The translations under genes were made by a program, and so were the position numbers. Under the pieces are notes generated by a model. The model was not told the DNA's origin, ran no database searches, and saw only the letters and a program-made list of their open reading frames with translations. Of a stretch of 24,279 nt of DNA, positions 14,601-23,596 are shown piece by piece (position 1 is the stretch's first letter; every line of letters starts with the position of its first letter). This DNA is from an uncultured Collinsella sp. (GTDB taxonomy: Bacteria > Actinomycetota > Coriobacteriia > Coriobacteriales > Coriobacteriaceae). The stretch covers positions 1-24,279 of the forward strand of contig CABUOF010000031.1 in the NCBI GenBank assembly GCA_902493125.1. Reading direction: 5' to 3'.

Positions 14601-17600
14601 GATGCGAATGGCGAGGCCGTGGGCGATTCTTTTACGCTCAAGAACGGCTATACCCATTCCATCAAGGCTGGCGAGACCATCCGCGTGTACGACCTTAAGA
14701 AGGGCGACAGCTATAGCGTGAGCGAGCTCACCACCAAGGGTGAGTCGGCGAGTGGCAATGTGCTGGCGAACATCGTCAATACCGTGACCGGTTCTGCCGA
14801 TGAGTCGGTGCTTCCGGCCGGCTTTAGCCTCGTGAGCCGCAAGGCCGGCGGTCAGGAGCAGTCGGGAACCGGCAACGCGATCGCGGGTTCGATCGCCGCA
14901 CTCGTGGACGGAAAGATTCCCGATAGCAACACGCTCGTGTTCACTAACAACTACAGTGCCAGCTCCGTGACGCTCGATGCCCAGAATCGTCTGAGCGCCA
15001 CGAAGGTGCTCGAGGGCCGTGGCTGGACTGATGACGACACCTTTACCGCGCAGCTTACGGCCGAGGACGGCGTCCCCATGCCCAATGGCGCCAAGAGCAA
15101 AGTGTCTACGGTTGAGCTCACCAAGAAAGCCCCGAAGGCAACGTTTGGAGATATCACCTATACCAAGCCCGGCACGTACACCTATACCATCTCTGAGGTC
15201 ATCCCCGGCTCCGATGCCGGGGCAGACGGCATAAGCTATTCTGCCGCCTCTTATACCGCGACGGTCGTGGTGGAGGACAACCATGCCGGTGCTCTGGTCG
15301 TTAAGAGCGTGAAGATGACGCAGGTACGCGACGATGCGGGCAAACCGGCTACAGCTGAGGTTGCCGTCGAGACCGCGACCTTCACCAATCACTACGACGA
15401 GTATGAGAAGGACATCATCATCCATGCCCAAAAGAACCTGACCGACAACGCGGGGACCTTCACGCTTGCCCAGAACGCCTTTAGCTTTAAGCTCGAGGGC
15501 GTGGGCGGATATGCGGATGCTAGCGCAGTGTTTAGCCCCGATACGGTCGACGCAAACGTGACGGCTCCCATGCCCGAGGGTACCGAGGACAACACCGCCA
15601 CCGTGGGTAACAACGCCGACGGCACGGTGACGTGGCCGGCGATCTCCTATACCGCCAAGGCGGATGCGGGGCGTGCCTACGTATACAAGTTTGCCGAGAC
15701 GTTGCCCGAGAAACCCGACAGGGTCGCGGGCATGACCTACGACGGGTCGGTCTATTACGCCGTGGTTCGCAACGCCAAGAATGGCGCCGGCATCCTGACC
15801 TCGATCGAGTACTACAAGGTCGCAGAAGACGGCTCGGTAAGGCAACTGGACAACAAGGCCACGCCTTCCTTTACCAATAAATATAGCGTGGAGCCCACGA
15901 GCGTGGCCCTGCAAGGTCAGAAGGCCGTGAGCGGTCGCGACTGGAACCAGGGCGAGAGCTACACCTTTAACCTTGCCGCCGCTGCGGATGATGCCAGCAC
16001 GACCGGTTTGAGCAAGACCACAAAGCAGGCGGTGAAGGATGGGGCAGTTGCCATTGGCACCAACCAGGCCGTCGCCAGCGCACCCGAGTCGGGACGCGTG
16101 GCATCCTTCGCCTTTGGCGCCGAGGCCGCCCCGACCGTGACGTTCAACCGCGCGGGCACCTTTAGCTTCAATATCACTGAGGACGCCGCGCAAGATGGCC
16201 AGGCGGGCATGTCCATGGACAAGCACACCGCGCGTGCGACCGTTGTGGTGACCGATCTGGACAAGTCGGGCAACCACACGGGCAAGCTGCACGTGTCGAG
16301 CGTGACCTACGCCAACGCCGGCGCGTCCGATGCGGACAAGGCCATAACCGATAAGGCTGCCTTCACCAATGCATACCATGCGTCGGGCACCTTTGGCGGC
16401 GTGACGGTGAGCAAGACCCTTGAGGGTCGCGCCTCTACCGCGGGGCAGTTTACCTTTGCCGTGACGGGTCTTTGGTACGACGGAATTCAGACTTCGGTCG
16501 ATGGCGCCGAGGCTACCCTGTCCAACAAGGCGGCGAAGGCCGGCGTGTCCGGTGCCGTGGTGGGCGCGAGCGGGAAAAAGGAGCTCTTTGTCCGTAAGCT
16601 CACGGAACAGGACCTGGGTCGTACGTTTGCCTATCGCATTCACGAGAACCAGCCTGCTGCTGCTGCCGGCTACACCTATGACACCGGCTACACTGGTGAC
16701 GCTATCGTGCTCGTCAGGGTTCTTGCACACAAGGACGACCCCGCTAAGCTCTATACCGTGACGACCGTGCTCAAGGGTGCGGGTGTGACGGAGCTGCTGG
16801 GCGACGGCGCCGACGCGAGCGCGCTGACGGACGAAAAGATCGTCCAGCTCAAGCAAGATTCGCATACTTACGTGCAGCAGTACGATGCAAGTGAGGCCGG
16901 CGCCACGACGCCTACTGTCTCGTTTGTGAACCGTTACACGGCAAGCCTCGACTATGGCACTGCTGGTGGTCTGAAAATCGAGAAGACGTTGACGTATCCC
17001 AAAGACGCGACCATTTTTGGCTCGCCTAAGAGCACGTTCCGTTATATCGTCAAGCCTGCTGACGAGACATCTGCCAGCAAGGTTGGCATTTCCATGAATG
17101 GCAAGGTCTTTGAGACCGCAAATGTCGAGGCCGATGTTCCCAAGACCGTGAGTTTGGTACCTGCGGGCGGGCTGACCTTCACTCAGGATGATGCCGGCAA
17201 GACGTTCACCTATACGGTGAGCGAGATTGACGACAAAGCGACGGGCTATACGTACGACAAGACGGTCCATACGGTTAAGGCTGTCGTGGCGGATAACGGC
17301 GACGGTACGCTTGGGGTCACGACGTCGGTAAGCAAGCAGGTTGACGGCGAGGACGAGCTTGAGGACCAGTGGATCTACCCGTCGAATGCGACGTCTGCCG
17401 GTGTTGCAACGGTCAAATTCAAGAACACCTATACGGTCACCGAGGCGGCAACCTACACTCCGTCCGTGACAAAGGTGGTTGTCGGTGCCGATGCTCCGGA
17501 CAAGTTCACCTTTGCCATGACCGCGGCTGACGATGCTACCAAGGCTGCCATCAGCGGCAAGCTCATCACCGGCTCTTCGATGAGTGCGGACAACGGCTAT

Positions 17601-20600
17601 GCCGAGAAGAAGCAAACGAAGGAGGGACTCAAGGACGGGGAGCACTATCAGGTTAACTTCTCGAAGCTCGCCTTCAACAAGCCGGGCACGTATAAGTTCG
17701 CTATGAACGAGCTGGCCCCGAATGGCGGTCTCGGCGAGTGGACGTATGACGCGCATACCTATAACCTGACCATCACTGTAACCGATGAGGGCGGCAAGCT
17801 TGTGGCCCGCGCCGATGGCGCGACCGGCTCGGAAGGCTTCATCTTCACCAATAGTTACCAAACTTCAACGAGCTACGAGCTCCAGGGTGGTCTGGAGATC
17901 GTCAAGACGCTCAACGGGCACGACCTGCATGCCGGCATGTTTGGCTTTACGGTAACGGGCGAAGACGCCGCCTCGACCGATAAGCTCAACAAGCTGCTGC
18001 GCGCAGATGAGGGCAAGCTCACCGTGACAAACGATGAGCCGCAGGCCGATGGCACGTCCCATACCGGCATTTTGGGTGGCCTGACCTTTGCGACGGAAGA
18101 TGCGGGTAAGACGTTTACTTACAAGGTTGTCGAGAATGGCGGCGGCAAGGGCGGCTATACATACGACTCCACCTATTGGATGGTAGAGATTGCGGTTAAT
18201 AATCGCCGCGATGGTTCGCTCTATACCGTGACCACGGCCAAGCACTATGACGCCAATGAAGCTGAAGAGCCCCACGAGAAAAAGATCTTCAGCTCCGAGA
18301 ACGGTGCTGCCAAGGCTCAGGTGTTCTTTACCAACAGCTACGCTGCGACCGGAACATTCGACGGTCTTACTGCCGAGAAGGTAATGGATTCCGGCGACAA
18401 GATCGAGGCTGGCCAGTATACGTTTGATCTGTATGCCGAGAAGGCCGATGGCTCGCTCGAAAAGATGGATGAGGGCACGACTCAGGCGGCCAAGAACGGT
18501 ACCGCTACGGTCGACTTTGGTAAGGTTAACTTTAAACTTGGCGATGTTGCCAGCGAAACTCATGAGCAGACGATTGACCTTGCCGGCGCCGTCAACGATG
18601 GCATTGCCACCAAGCAACACAATGCCGATTACACCACTACCTACAGCTTTAACCTGGTGGCAAAGGAGCGCTTGGTCAACCTGCCCAAGGGCGTGCGCCC
18701 CGTGGATACGTCTGCGACGTGCCGCGTGCTGCTCGAGGTGACCGACAACAACGACGGTACGCTGACGCCCAAGGTGACCTATCGCGATGGTACCGAGAAC
18801 GGCAAGATCGTTTTCCATAATACGCGCGATAAGGTCAAGACGATCGGCACGGTCGCGAAGCCCGATGTGGACATCGACGGGCAGCTGCTCTCCGTGGGCG
18901 ACTCCTACGTCTACACCATCAACTGGGTCAACACCGAGGCCGATGCTGGTGGCAATCTGGTTCCGGCCAACGTGACCGTGACCGACGAGCTGCCCACGGG
19001 CGTTGTGTTCGAGGCCTTTGAGGGCGAGTTTGCCGATAAGGGCGCTGCGAGCGGTCAGTTGCTCACCTGGAACCTGGGTGAGCAGCCTGCGGGCAGCCAC
19101 GGTTCGGTGCGCGTGCACGTCAAGATTACCGAGGACGCCGTGAAGGGTGCTCAAGGCGCTGCTGGCACCATCAACAATACTGCCACCGTTAAGGTCGGCG
19201 ACAAGAGCAAGAGCTATACCGGCACCACGACGAACTTCGTGCCCAAGAAGTCCGAGAACGACGCTCAGGATTCGAAGGGGTCGGGCGTTAGGTTGGGCGA
19301 CGAACTCACCTACACCATCGGCTACAAGAACACCGAGGGCGCGTCTGCCACGGTGACGATTACCGATGCCGTTCCCGCGGGAACCGAGTTCGTGGAGTTC
19401 GCCGGCGACCATAAGGATGCCGGCTCCAAGGACAATGACGGCAAGCTCACCTGGACGCTGGCGGACGTTCCCGCCGGCGAGGAGGGCACGGTTCAGTTTA
19501 AGGTTCGCGTGACCAAGGACGCGTTTAAGAGCGGCGGCGCTTCGGGCGACATCTCCAACCAGGCGTCGGTGACGGTCGGTAACAAGCCTGCCGTCAAGAC
19601 CAACACCACTACCGATCAGGTTTCTGACGGGCGCCTGACGTTGAGCAAGACGGTCACGGCCGCCGAAGGCATCACTGCACCCAACAAGGCATTTACCTTT
19701 AAGGTGCTGCTCTACCAGGCCGATGGCACAACGCCTCTGGCCGGCACCTTTGCGTTCGCCGGTCGCCCCGGCGGCACCAATGGCACTTATGTAAGCGGAC
19801 AGATCAAGAGCGGTGACACCATCGCGCTCAAGGCTGGCGGCTCCGTCACGGTTACCTTGCCCGCGGGTGCACACTACGAGGTGCAGGAGCTCGACTCCAA
19901 GGGTGAGCTCATGACGAGCGAGGATGGCTTTGCGGTTGTCGATAAGGCGAACCCCCAGAAAGGTATCGTCGGACAGGCGACGCAGGTGAGCTTCACCAAC
20001 GTCTACAGCGTGGAGTCCACAAAGGTAGAAAACGCTTTTAAGGTGCAAAAGAAGATCTCTGGACGCAACTGGATGACATCGGATGCCTTTACCATGACGC
20101 TGACTGCCCAGGGCGAGGCACCTATGCCCAAGGGCGCCAAGGACGGCGTGTCGACGATTGCGCTGAACAAGGATGCCCAGGTCGGCAACTTCGGTGCTAT
20201 CGAGTACACCAAGCCCGGTACCTATACCTATATGATTACCGAGCAGTCGGGTGACGAGGCGGCACTCACGTTCTCGAAGGCCACCTATCGTGCCACCGTC
20301 ACGGTGACCGACGACAGCGCCGGTAAGCTGTCTGCCAAGACCAAGATTGCACAGCTGACCGACGATGCGGGCGACGCTGCTGAGCGCGCGGTCGAGGCGG
20401 CAGTCTTTACCAACACCGCCAAGACCGGCAGCCTCACCGTCAAGAAGACGGTCGTCGGCGGCGACAGTCAGCGCGAGTTCGGCTTCACGGTCGCGCTGGC
20501 CGACGGGGACGGCGAGCCCGTCTCCGGCACCTTCGGCAAGGGCGAGCACGCCGTGACGTTCACGGACGGCAAGGCGACCTTCACGCTTAAGGACGGCGGG

Positions 20601-23585
20601 GAGAAGACCATCGCCGGCCTGCCCGTGGGCGCGCGCTACACCGTGACCGAGGACGCCGCCGAGGGCTACACGACCACGGTCAACGGGGCCGACGGCTCCA
20701 AGGCCGAAGGCGCCGTGACCGAGGACGGCGTGACCGTCGCGTTCACCAACACGTACGGAACGGCCACCGAGGGCAGAGACGTCTCCACCGCGGGGCTCTT
20801 CACCAAGACGCTCGAGGGCCGCGACTGGGCGGAGGGTGACAGTTTCCAGTTCACGCTTACGGGCGAGGGCGGCGCCCCCATGCCCGAGGGCTCTGCCGAC
20901 GGCTCCAAGACCGTCAGCGTGACGGCCGCCGCCGGAACCAAGGCGGACGATAGGGTCGCCTTCGACTTCGGCTCCATCCGCTACACGCTCGACGACATCA
21001 AGGACACCGGGTTCGCCGAGGTCGGCGGCAAGCGCGTGCGCGCCAAGACCTTCACCTACACGGTGTGCGAGGTCAGGCCCGATGACGGCTCCGCCATCGC
21101 CGGCGTGGCCTACGACGGCCACGTCGCCACGATGGCGGTGACCGTGACCGACGACGGTTCCGGCAACCTCACGGCCACGACGCCCGCGATCGCGCAGGTG
21201 AGCGGTGGCGACTTCGTCAACACCTACACGACCGAGCTCGACTACTCGGCCCGCGCGGGCGTGCGCCTGTCCAAGACGCTCTCCGGCCGCGCCATGGAGG
21301 CGGGGCAGTTCGCCTTCACCGTGACCGCGGACTCCGAGACGGCCGCCAAGCTCGGCTTCAAGACCGACAGGGACGCCTACGCCGTGGCCGCGGCTGACGA
21401 CGGAGAGGCCGACCTGGTCGACCTCATCGGCGGTGCCGCGGAGGGCGACGTGAAGTTCACCGACGCCGACGCGGGCAAGACCTACAGCTTCACCATCACC
21501 GAGACCAAGCTCGGCGGCGAGGGCTACTCCAACGACACCGTGCCGCGCACGGTGACCATCGCGCCCGCCTACGACGCCGCGACGGGCAAGCTCACGGTCA
21601 CGACCACGGTTGCCAGGGACGGTGTCGAGGTCGCCCGCAGCGAGGTCTCGACGGCCGATGACGCCACGGCTCAGGCCACGCCTGTGACGGTCGCGTTCGA
21701 GAACTCCTACGAGGCCACCGGCGTGCTCGGCGGCGAGGGCAACGTGGCCATCGACGCCACCAAGACGCTGACGGGCCGCGCCGCGGCAGCGGGCGAGTTC
21801 TCGTTCTCCGTCCGCGATGCCCAGGGTAACGTGGTCGCGACTGCGACCAACCAGGCCTCCGGCGACGGCGAGGCCGCGGGGCTCTCGTTCTCACCCATCG
21901 CCTACACCACCGACGCTCTCGAGCGGATGGTGGCGGACGGCATCGCCACCAGGGCCGCCGACGGCTCCTGGGCCATTCCCTATACCGTATCCGAGGACGG
22001 CACGGACCGGCTGCCCGCGGGCGTGACGGCGACCGCCTCGAGCTTCGACATCACGGTCAAGGTGACCGATAACGGCAAGGGCGGGCTGGACGTTAGCGTG
22101 GTCTACCCCGAGGGCTCCGGCGGCACGCTGTCGTTCGTGAACGGCTACGGCACCAACGAGGCGACAGTCGACCTCGCGGGTACCAAGACGCTGGCGTTCG
22201 GCCAGGCCGGGCTCGGCCTCACGCAGGCCGACATTGAGGGCAAGTACACCTTTAAGATTGAGCCGCTGGACGGCGCGCCCGCGCCGGTCGACGCCTCCGG
22301 CAAGACGGTGACCGAGGCGACCAACGACGCCGCCGGCAACGTCGAGCTGGGCAGCGTCGCGTTCAGGCAGCCGAGCGACCTCGATGACGTCGAGATCGAC
22401 GGCAACGGCCTGCGCACCAAGACGTTCGCCTACCGGGTGAGCGAGTCCGGCTCGGTCGACGGCGTGGTCAACGACGCGACGGCGACCAGGACCTTCACGG
22501 TCAGGGTCGTCGAGGACACCAACGCGGGCACGCTCGCCGCGGAGGTCCTGCCCGCAGAGGACACGCCCGAGGGTATGGGCGCGTTCGAGTTCACCAACAC
22601 CTACGGCGTGAATCCGACGCCGAGCTCCGTCACCGACCAGATCAAGGTGAGCAAGAAGCTCAAGGGCCGCGACCTGGCCGAGGGCGAGTTCGAGTTCCAG
22701 CTGGTCGAGATTGCCGCCGACGGCAGCGAGAGCGTCGCGGCGACGGGCAGGAACGCCGCCGACGGCACGGTCGCGCTCGGCCCCGTCACCTACACCGCGC
22801 CCGGCATGCACAGCTACGAGCTGCGCGAGGTCGCCGGCACGGCGGGCGGCGTGACGTACGACAGGGCGACGTACCGTGTGCGCACGACGGTTGTCGACGC
22901 CGGTAACGGCGCGCTCACCGTCAAGCACGAGCTGGCGGATGCCGAGGGCAATGCTGTGGGCGACGACTCGGTGACGTTTACCAACGGCTACGAGGCCGCG
23001 CCCGTCACCCTCAAGCTGGGCGCCGCCAAGGTGCTCAAGGGCGCCGAGCTCAAGGCGGGCCAGTTTGGCTTTGAGCTCAAGAGCCGGGACGGTAAGGTCA
23101 TGTCGACCGCCAAGAACGCCGCGGACGGCAGCGTCACGTTCGATGCGCTGACGTTCAAGCAGGTCGGCACCTACACCTTCACGGTGAGTGAGGTCGACGA
23201 CGGCCAGGCGCACGTGACCTACGACAAGGCCGTGCACAAGATCGTCGTCACGGTGAGCGACGAGGCGGCCGACGGCACCAAGACGGGCTATCTGTCGGCG
23301 AGGGTCTCCTACGAGGGCGACGCCAACGTGCCGCCAGTCTTCACCAACAGCTACGCCGAGAATCCCGGGACCCCCAGCACCCCCGAGAACCCCGGCACGC
23401 CGGGCGGCGGCTCAGACGGCGGTTCAGATAACGGCTCCGGCGGCGGCTCTAGCGGCGACGGCTCCAAGGGCGGCATGCCCGACACCGGCGACCGCAGCCT
23501 GCCGGTCGAGGCGCTCGCGGCCATGGCCGGCATCGGCGCGCTGACCGCAGCGGGCGGCGCGGTCCTGTACCGCAGGCGCCGCTAG
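11601..23585 (+). CDS. Giant cell-wall-anchored adhesin: fibro-slime head, pilin-type isopeptide stalk
   Basis: A 3994-residue secreted surface protein. Residues 1-47 are a signal peptide (basic start, hydrophobic core near 28-41, cleavage after SALA47). An Asn-rich stretch follows, then a fibro-slime/PA14-like head with FEFSGDDDVWVYIDG near 292-306. SpaA/Cna-B-like domains (VQKVDxxGEpVxGATF at about 403 and 698) lead to about 17 Ig-like modules resembling Spy0128/FctA pilins, each with a Lys (KTLxGR), a Glu (YTxxE) and a terminal Asn (FTNxY), the residues that form internal Lys-Asn isopeptide bonds. Two DUF11-like modules interrupt them (2415-2674). The C-terminus is a Gly/Ser/Pro linker, MPDTG (3959-3963), a membrane helix and RRRR. 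The ATG at 11601 has GGGGAGGG 5 nt upstream. A role in adhesion to host or other cells is inferred. No sortase gene is nearby. Confidence 0.9.
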   Translation: MNRVYAKAREMLKPLGTKTNTAKRALKVLTVPLAACALLFGATSALAEQTVPFSNHIVKTVNPTGTTVNLFDYWVVNGDNDNSANINNDNSNNNTGINKDHQLKFNGGAGTGINKWTGKSTTGGFGRLPFVKNTLVKGYPEIKNGTYQGVNYNDESLDYLFNNDSQANKKQNGKAVYNNVQGLFQLKDGYYVYDSYGSKEGNYAVYNSTTNSFDVYDKAGVYKESVSEENRGQFFPFDSAKKVFTESGKNLSPIGIKDGENDKLNHHFGMSMTTEFVQPANGKTNKNEDMIFEFSGDDDVWVYIDGVLVGDLGGIHEKATLDINFATGEVKVGHIDGANGTEREIEKTTIKAKFDAAGADTTNFSGDTFNSSTKHKLSFFYLERGAGASNMSLKFNLTTLPSSEVQKVDQNGEAVQGATFALYQSGESWKTQGDPIAQGTTDDKGQLVLLESDGSVLSFDNQHAAGHDFFVLKEMGLPEGYRSSLTSSTSATPGELHLQYKPAAASGTGGVVVAPQTTVKTADDSTWKGSRMWLNGGYLAAKETIFLSKDIKDNKDNPISSGTTFAVVLKRTNENLDQAKEDAWTAVTGNPLDGYKLCSAHGIAGAVEAAKSADTSVFAVNTKGDYEVTVRSLPGDIEKYAAMMEDKSNADYTVAVYHTTASSLAEATMENTSMVEYLSTNRQFSTVIHLTNVQNRLFVQKVDDLGEPVNGATFDLYKAEDVTGNSPSTYAIKSGATPYDTVQANGMTYPYEIKGAACFPLNSAKHAPLIKGTYYLRESMSPDGYEINSTITKVIVDDSGVYVDAGIESDGVRSMSGPGSLIASLAQFGSPDSIDNTLTHIKGKLQSATGADAKGNLTWGQECTADGVTPSLTDHLMHMRYDKTPQGAKTVLRYVEDGGTRNGQLAIIYADTGINRMALYQDGRPTNGTDLGTLQLNHLFTTATAVQYTDRRVARLQVTKTVTADSGLTAPTKDANGKDLTFTFKFTLPNSEKGYEAHVFDANGEAVGDSFTLKNGYTHSIKAGETIRVYDLKKGDSYSVSELTTKGESASGNVLANIVNTVTGSADESVLPAGFSLVSRKAGGQEQSGTGNAIAGSIAALVDGKIPDSNTLVFTNNYSASSVTLDAQNRLSATKVLEGRGWTDDDTFTAQLTAEDGVPMPNGAKSKVSTVELTKKAPKATFGDITYTKPGTYTYTISEVIPGSDAGADGISYSAASYTATVVVEDNHAGALVVKSVKMTQVRDDAGKPATAEVAVETATFTNHYDEYEKDIIIHAQKNLTDNAGTFTLAQNAFSFKLEGVGGYADASAVFSPDTVDANVTAPMPEGTEDNTATVGNNADGTVTWPAISYTAKADAGRAYVYKFAETLPEKPDRVAGMTYDGSVYYAVVRNAKNGAGILTSIEYYKVAEDGSVRQLDNKATPSFTNKYSVEPTSVALQGQKAVSGRDWNQGESYTFNLAAAADDASTTGLSKTTKQAVKDGAVAIGTNQAVASAPESGRVASFAFGAEAAPTVTFNRAGTFSFNITEDAAQDGQAGMSMDKHTARATVVVTDLDKSGNHTGKLHVSSVTYANAGASDADKAITDKAAFTNAYHASGTFGGVTVSKTLEGRASTAGQFTFAVTGLWYDGIQTSVDGAEATLSNKAAKAGVSGAVVGASGKKELFVRKLTEQDLGRTFAYRIHENQPAAAAGYTYDTGYTGDAIVLVRVLAHKDDPAKLYTVTTVLKGAGVTELLGDGADASALTDEKIVQLKQDSHTYVQQYDASEAGATTPTVSFVNRYTASLDYGTAGGLKIEKTLTYPKDATIFGSPKSTFRYIVKPADETSASKVGISMNGKVFETANVEADVPKTVSLVPAGGLTFTQDDAGKTFTYTVSEIDDKATGYTYDKTVHTVKAVVADNGDGTLGVTTSVSKQVDGEDELEDQWIYPSNATSAGVATVKFKNTYTVTEAATYTPSVTKVVVGADAPDKFTFAMTAADDATKAAISGKLITGSSMSADNGYAEKKQTKEGLKDGEHYQVNFSKLAFNKPGTYKFAMNELAPNGGLGEWTYDAHTYNLTITVTDEGGKLVARADGATGSEGFIFTNSYQTSTSYELQGGLEIVKTLNGHDLHAGMFGFTVTGEDAASTDKLNKLLRADEGKLTVTNDEPQADGTSHTGILGGLTFATEDAGKTFTYKVVENGGGKGGYTYDSTYWMVEIAVNNRRDGSLYTVTTAKHYDANEAEEPHEKKIFSSENGAAKAQVFFTNSYAATGTFDGLTAEKVMDSGDKIEAGQYTFDLYAEKADGSLEKMDEGTTQAAKNGTATVDFGKVNFKLGDVASETHEQTIDLAGAVNDGIATKQHNADYTTTYSFNLVAKERLVNLPKGVRPVDTSATCRVLLEVTDNNDGTLTPKVTYRDGTENGKIVFHNTRDKVKTIGTVAKPDVDIDGQLLSVGDSYVYTINWVNTEADAGGNLVPANVTVTDELPTGVVFEAFEGEFADKGAASGQLLTWNLGEQPAGSHGSVRVHVKITEDAVKGAQGAAGTINNTATVKVGDKSKSYTGTTTNFVPKKSENDAQDSKGSGVRLGDELTYTIGYKNTEGASATVTITDAVPAGTEFVEFAGDHKDAGSKDNDGKLTWTLADVPAGEEGTVQFKVRVTKDAFKSGGASGDISNQASVTVGNKPAVKTNTTTDQVSDGRLTLSKTVTAAEGITAPNKAFTFKVLLYQADGTTPLAGTFAFAGRPGGTNGTYVSGQIKSGDTIALKAGGSVTVTLPAGAHYEVQELDSKGELMTSEDGFAVVDKANPQKGIVGQATQVSFTNVYSVESTKVENAFKVQKKISGRNWMTSDAFTMTLTAQGEAPMPKGAKDGVSTIALNKDAQVGNFGAIEYTKPGTYTYMITEQSGDEAALTFSKATYRATVTVTDDSAGKLSAKTKIAQLTDDAGDAAERAVEAAVFTNTAKTGSLTVKKTVVGGDSQREFGFTVALADGDGEPVSGTFGKGEHAVTFTDGKATFTLKDGGEKTIAGLPVGARYTVTEDAAEGYTTTVNGADGSKAEGAVTEDGVTVAFTNTYGTATEGRDVSTAGLFTKTLEGRDWAEGDSFQFTLTGEGGAPMPEGSADGSKTVSVTAAAGTKADDRVAFDFGSIRYTLDDIKDTGFAEVGGKRVRAKTFTYTVCEVRPDDGSAIAGVAYDGHVATMAVTVTDDGSGNLTATTPAIAQVSGGDFVNTYTTELDYSARAGVRLSKTLSGRAMEAGQFAFTVTADSETAAKLGFKTDRDAYAVAAADDGEADLVDLIGGAAEGDVKFTDADAGKTYSFTITETKLGGEGYSNDTVPRTVTIAPAYDAATGKLTVTTTVARDGVEVARSEVSTADDATAQATPVTVAFENSYEATGVLGGEGNVAIDATKTLTGRAAAAGEFSFSVRDAQGNVVATATNQASGDGEAAGLSFSPIAYTTDALERMVADGIATRAADGSWAIPYTVSEDGTDRLPAGVTATASSFDITVKVTDNGKGGLDVSVVYPEGSGGTLSFVNGYGTNEATVDLAGTKTLAFGQAGLGLTQADIEGKYTFKIEPLDGAPAPVDASGKTVTEATNDAAGNVELGSVAFRQPSDLDDVEIDGNGLRTKTFAYRVSESGSVDGVVNDATATRTFTVRVVEDTNAGTLAAEVLPAEDTPEGMGAFEFTNTYGVNPTPSSVTDQIKVSKKLKGRDLAEGEFEFQLVEIAADGSESVAATGRNAADGTVALGPVTYTAPGMHSYELREVAGTAGGVTYDRATYRVRTTVVDAGNGALTVKHELADAEGNAVGDDSVTFTNGYEAAPVTLKLGAAKVLKGAELKAGQFGFELKSRDGKVMSTAKNAADGSVTFDALTFKQVGTYTFTVSEVDDGQAHVTYDKAVHKIVVTVSDEAADGTKTGYLSARVSYEGDANVPPVFTNSYAENPGTPSTPENPGTPGGGSDGGSDNGSGGGSSGDGSKGGMPDTGDRSLPVEALAAMAGIGALTAAGGAVLYRRRR
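11742..12800 (+). other. Fibro-slime (PA14-like) head domain of the adhesin
   Basis: Mature residues 48 to about 400. It begins with an Asn/Asp-rich low-complexity segment (about 73-95) and contains the fibro-slime signature GDDDVWVYIDGVLVGDLGG with a following IHEKATLDIN, then a terminal FFYLERGAGASNMSLKF strand typical of the family. The Asp cluster is typical of a calcium- or ligand-binding loop. Being N-terminal on a long stalk, this is the likely binding tip. Confidence 0.75.
14961..18842 (+). repeat. Pilin-type isopeptide modules 1-8 of the adhesin
   Basis: Eight consecutive Ig-like modules of about 125-185 residues (residues 1121-2414), usually ending F-T/V/K-N-x-Y. Approximate starts are 14961, 15411, 15897, 16389, 16947, 17445, 17871 and 18354. 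They are homologous in fold but diverged in sequence, with no long exact nucleotide repeats. Module 8 is atypical: it ends FHNTR and its catalytic Glu is not obvious. Confidence 0.7.
18843..19622 (+). repeat. Two DUF11-like modules within the adhesin stalk
   Basis: Residues 2415-2674 hold two copies of a DUF11-type beta-sandwich repeat. Each has GDxxxYTIxxxNTE, then VTDxxPxGxxFxxFxGxxxDxGxxxGxLxWxLxxxPAG, and ends with an NxAxVxVGxK strand. They share no isopeptide motif with the flanking modules and divide the stalk into two blocks. Confidence 0.7.
19623..23366 (+). repeat. Pilin-type and Cna-B-like modules 9-17 of the adhesin
   Basis: Nine more modules (residues 2675-3922), with approximate starts at 19623, 20022, 20427, 20772, 21237, 21723, 22161, 22629 and 23004. 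Modules 9 and 11 are shorter and more like Cna-B domains. Module 10 resembles module 1 (both have PMPxGAK and EYTKPGTYTY-like segments). From about 20420 the codon use changes sharply to C/G endings. Confidence 0.7.
23475..23582 (+). other. Cell-wall sorting signal (MPDTG) of the adhesin
   Basis: MPDTGD at residues 3959-3964 replaces the usual LPxTG. It is followed by a hydrophobic helix (about 3967-3990) and a final RRRR, the standard layout for sortase anchoring to peptidoglycan. Met in the first position implies a sortase that tolerates it. Confidence 0.8.
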
Positions 23586-23596
23586 CGATATGGACG

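Noticed and set aside
13653..21122. Two very long minus-strand frames (1402 and 1085 codons) opposite the adhesin gene
   Set aside because: They lie in the frame aligned codon-for-codon with the sense gene, where stops arise only from sense TTA, CTA or TCA codons, which are rare in this GC-rich gene. Their translations are low-quality and match no family.
21891..23237. A 448-codon minus-strand frame over the 3' end of the adhesin
   Set aside because: Same codon-aligned shadow effect in the most GC-rich part of the gene.
14961..23366. A CRISPR array or exact tandem DNA repeat in the long repetitive gene
   Set aside because: Repetition is at the protein-fold level with diverged modules of more than 100 residues; there are no short identical repeats with regular spacers.
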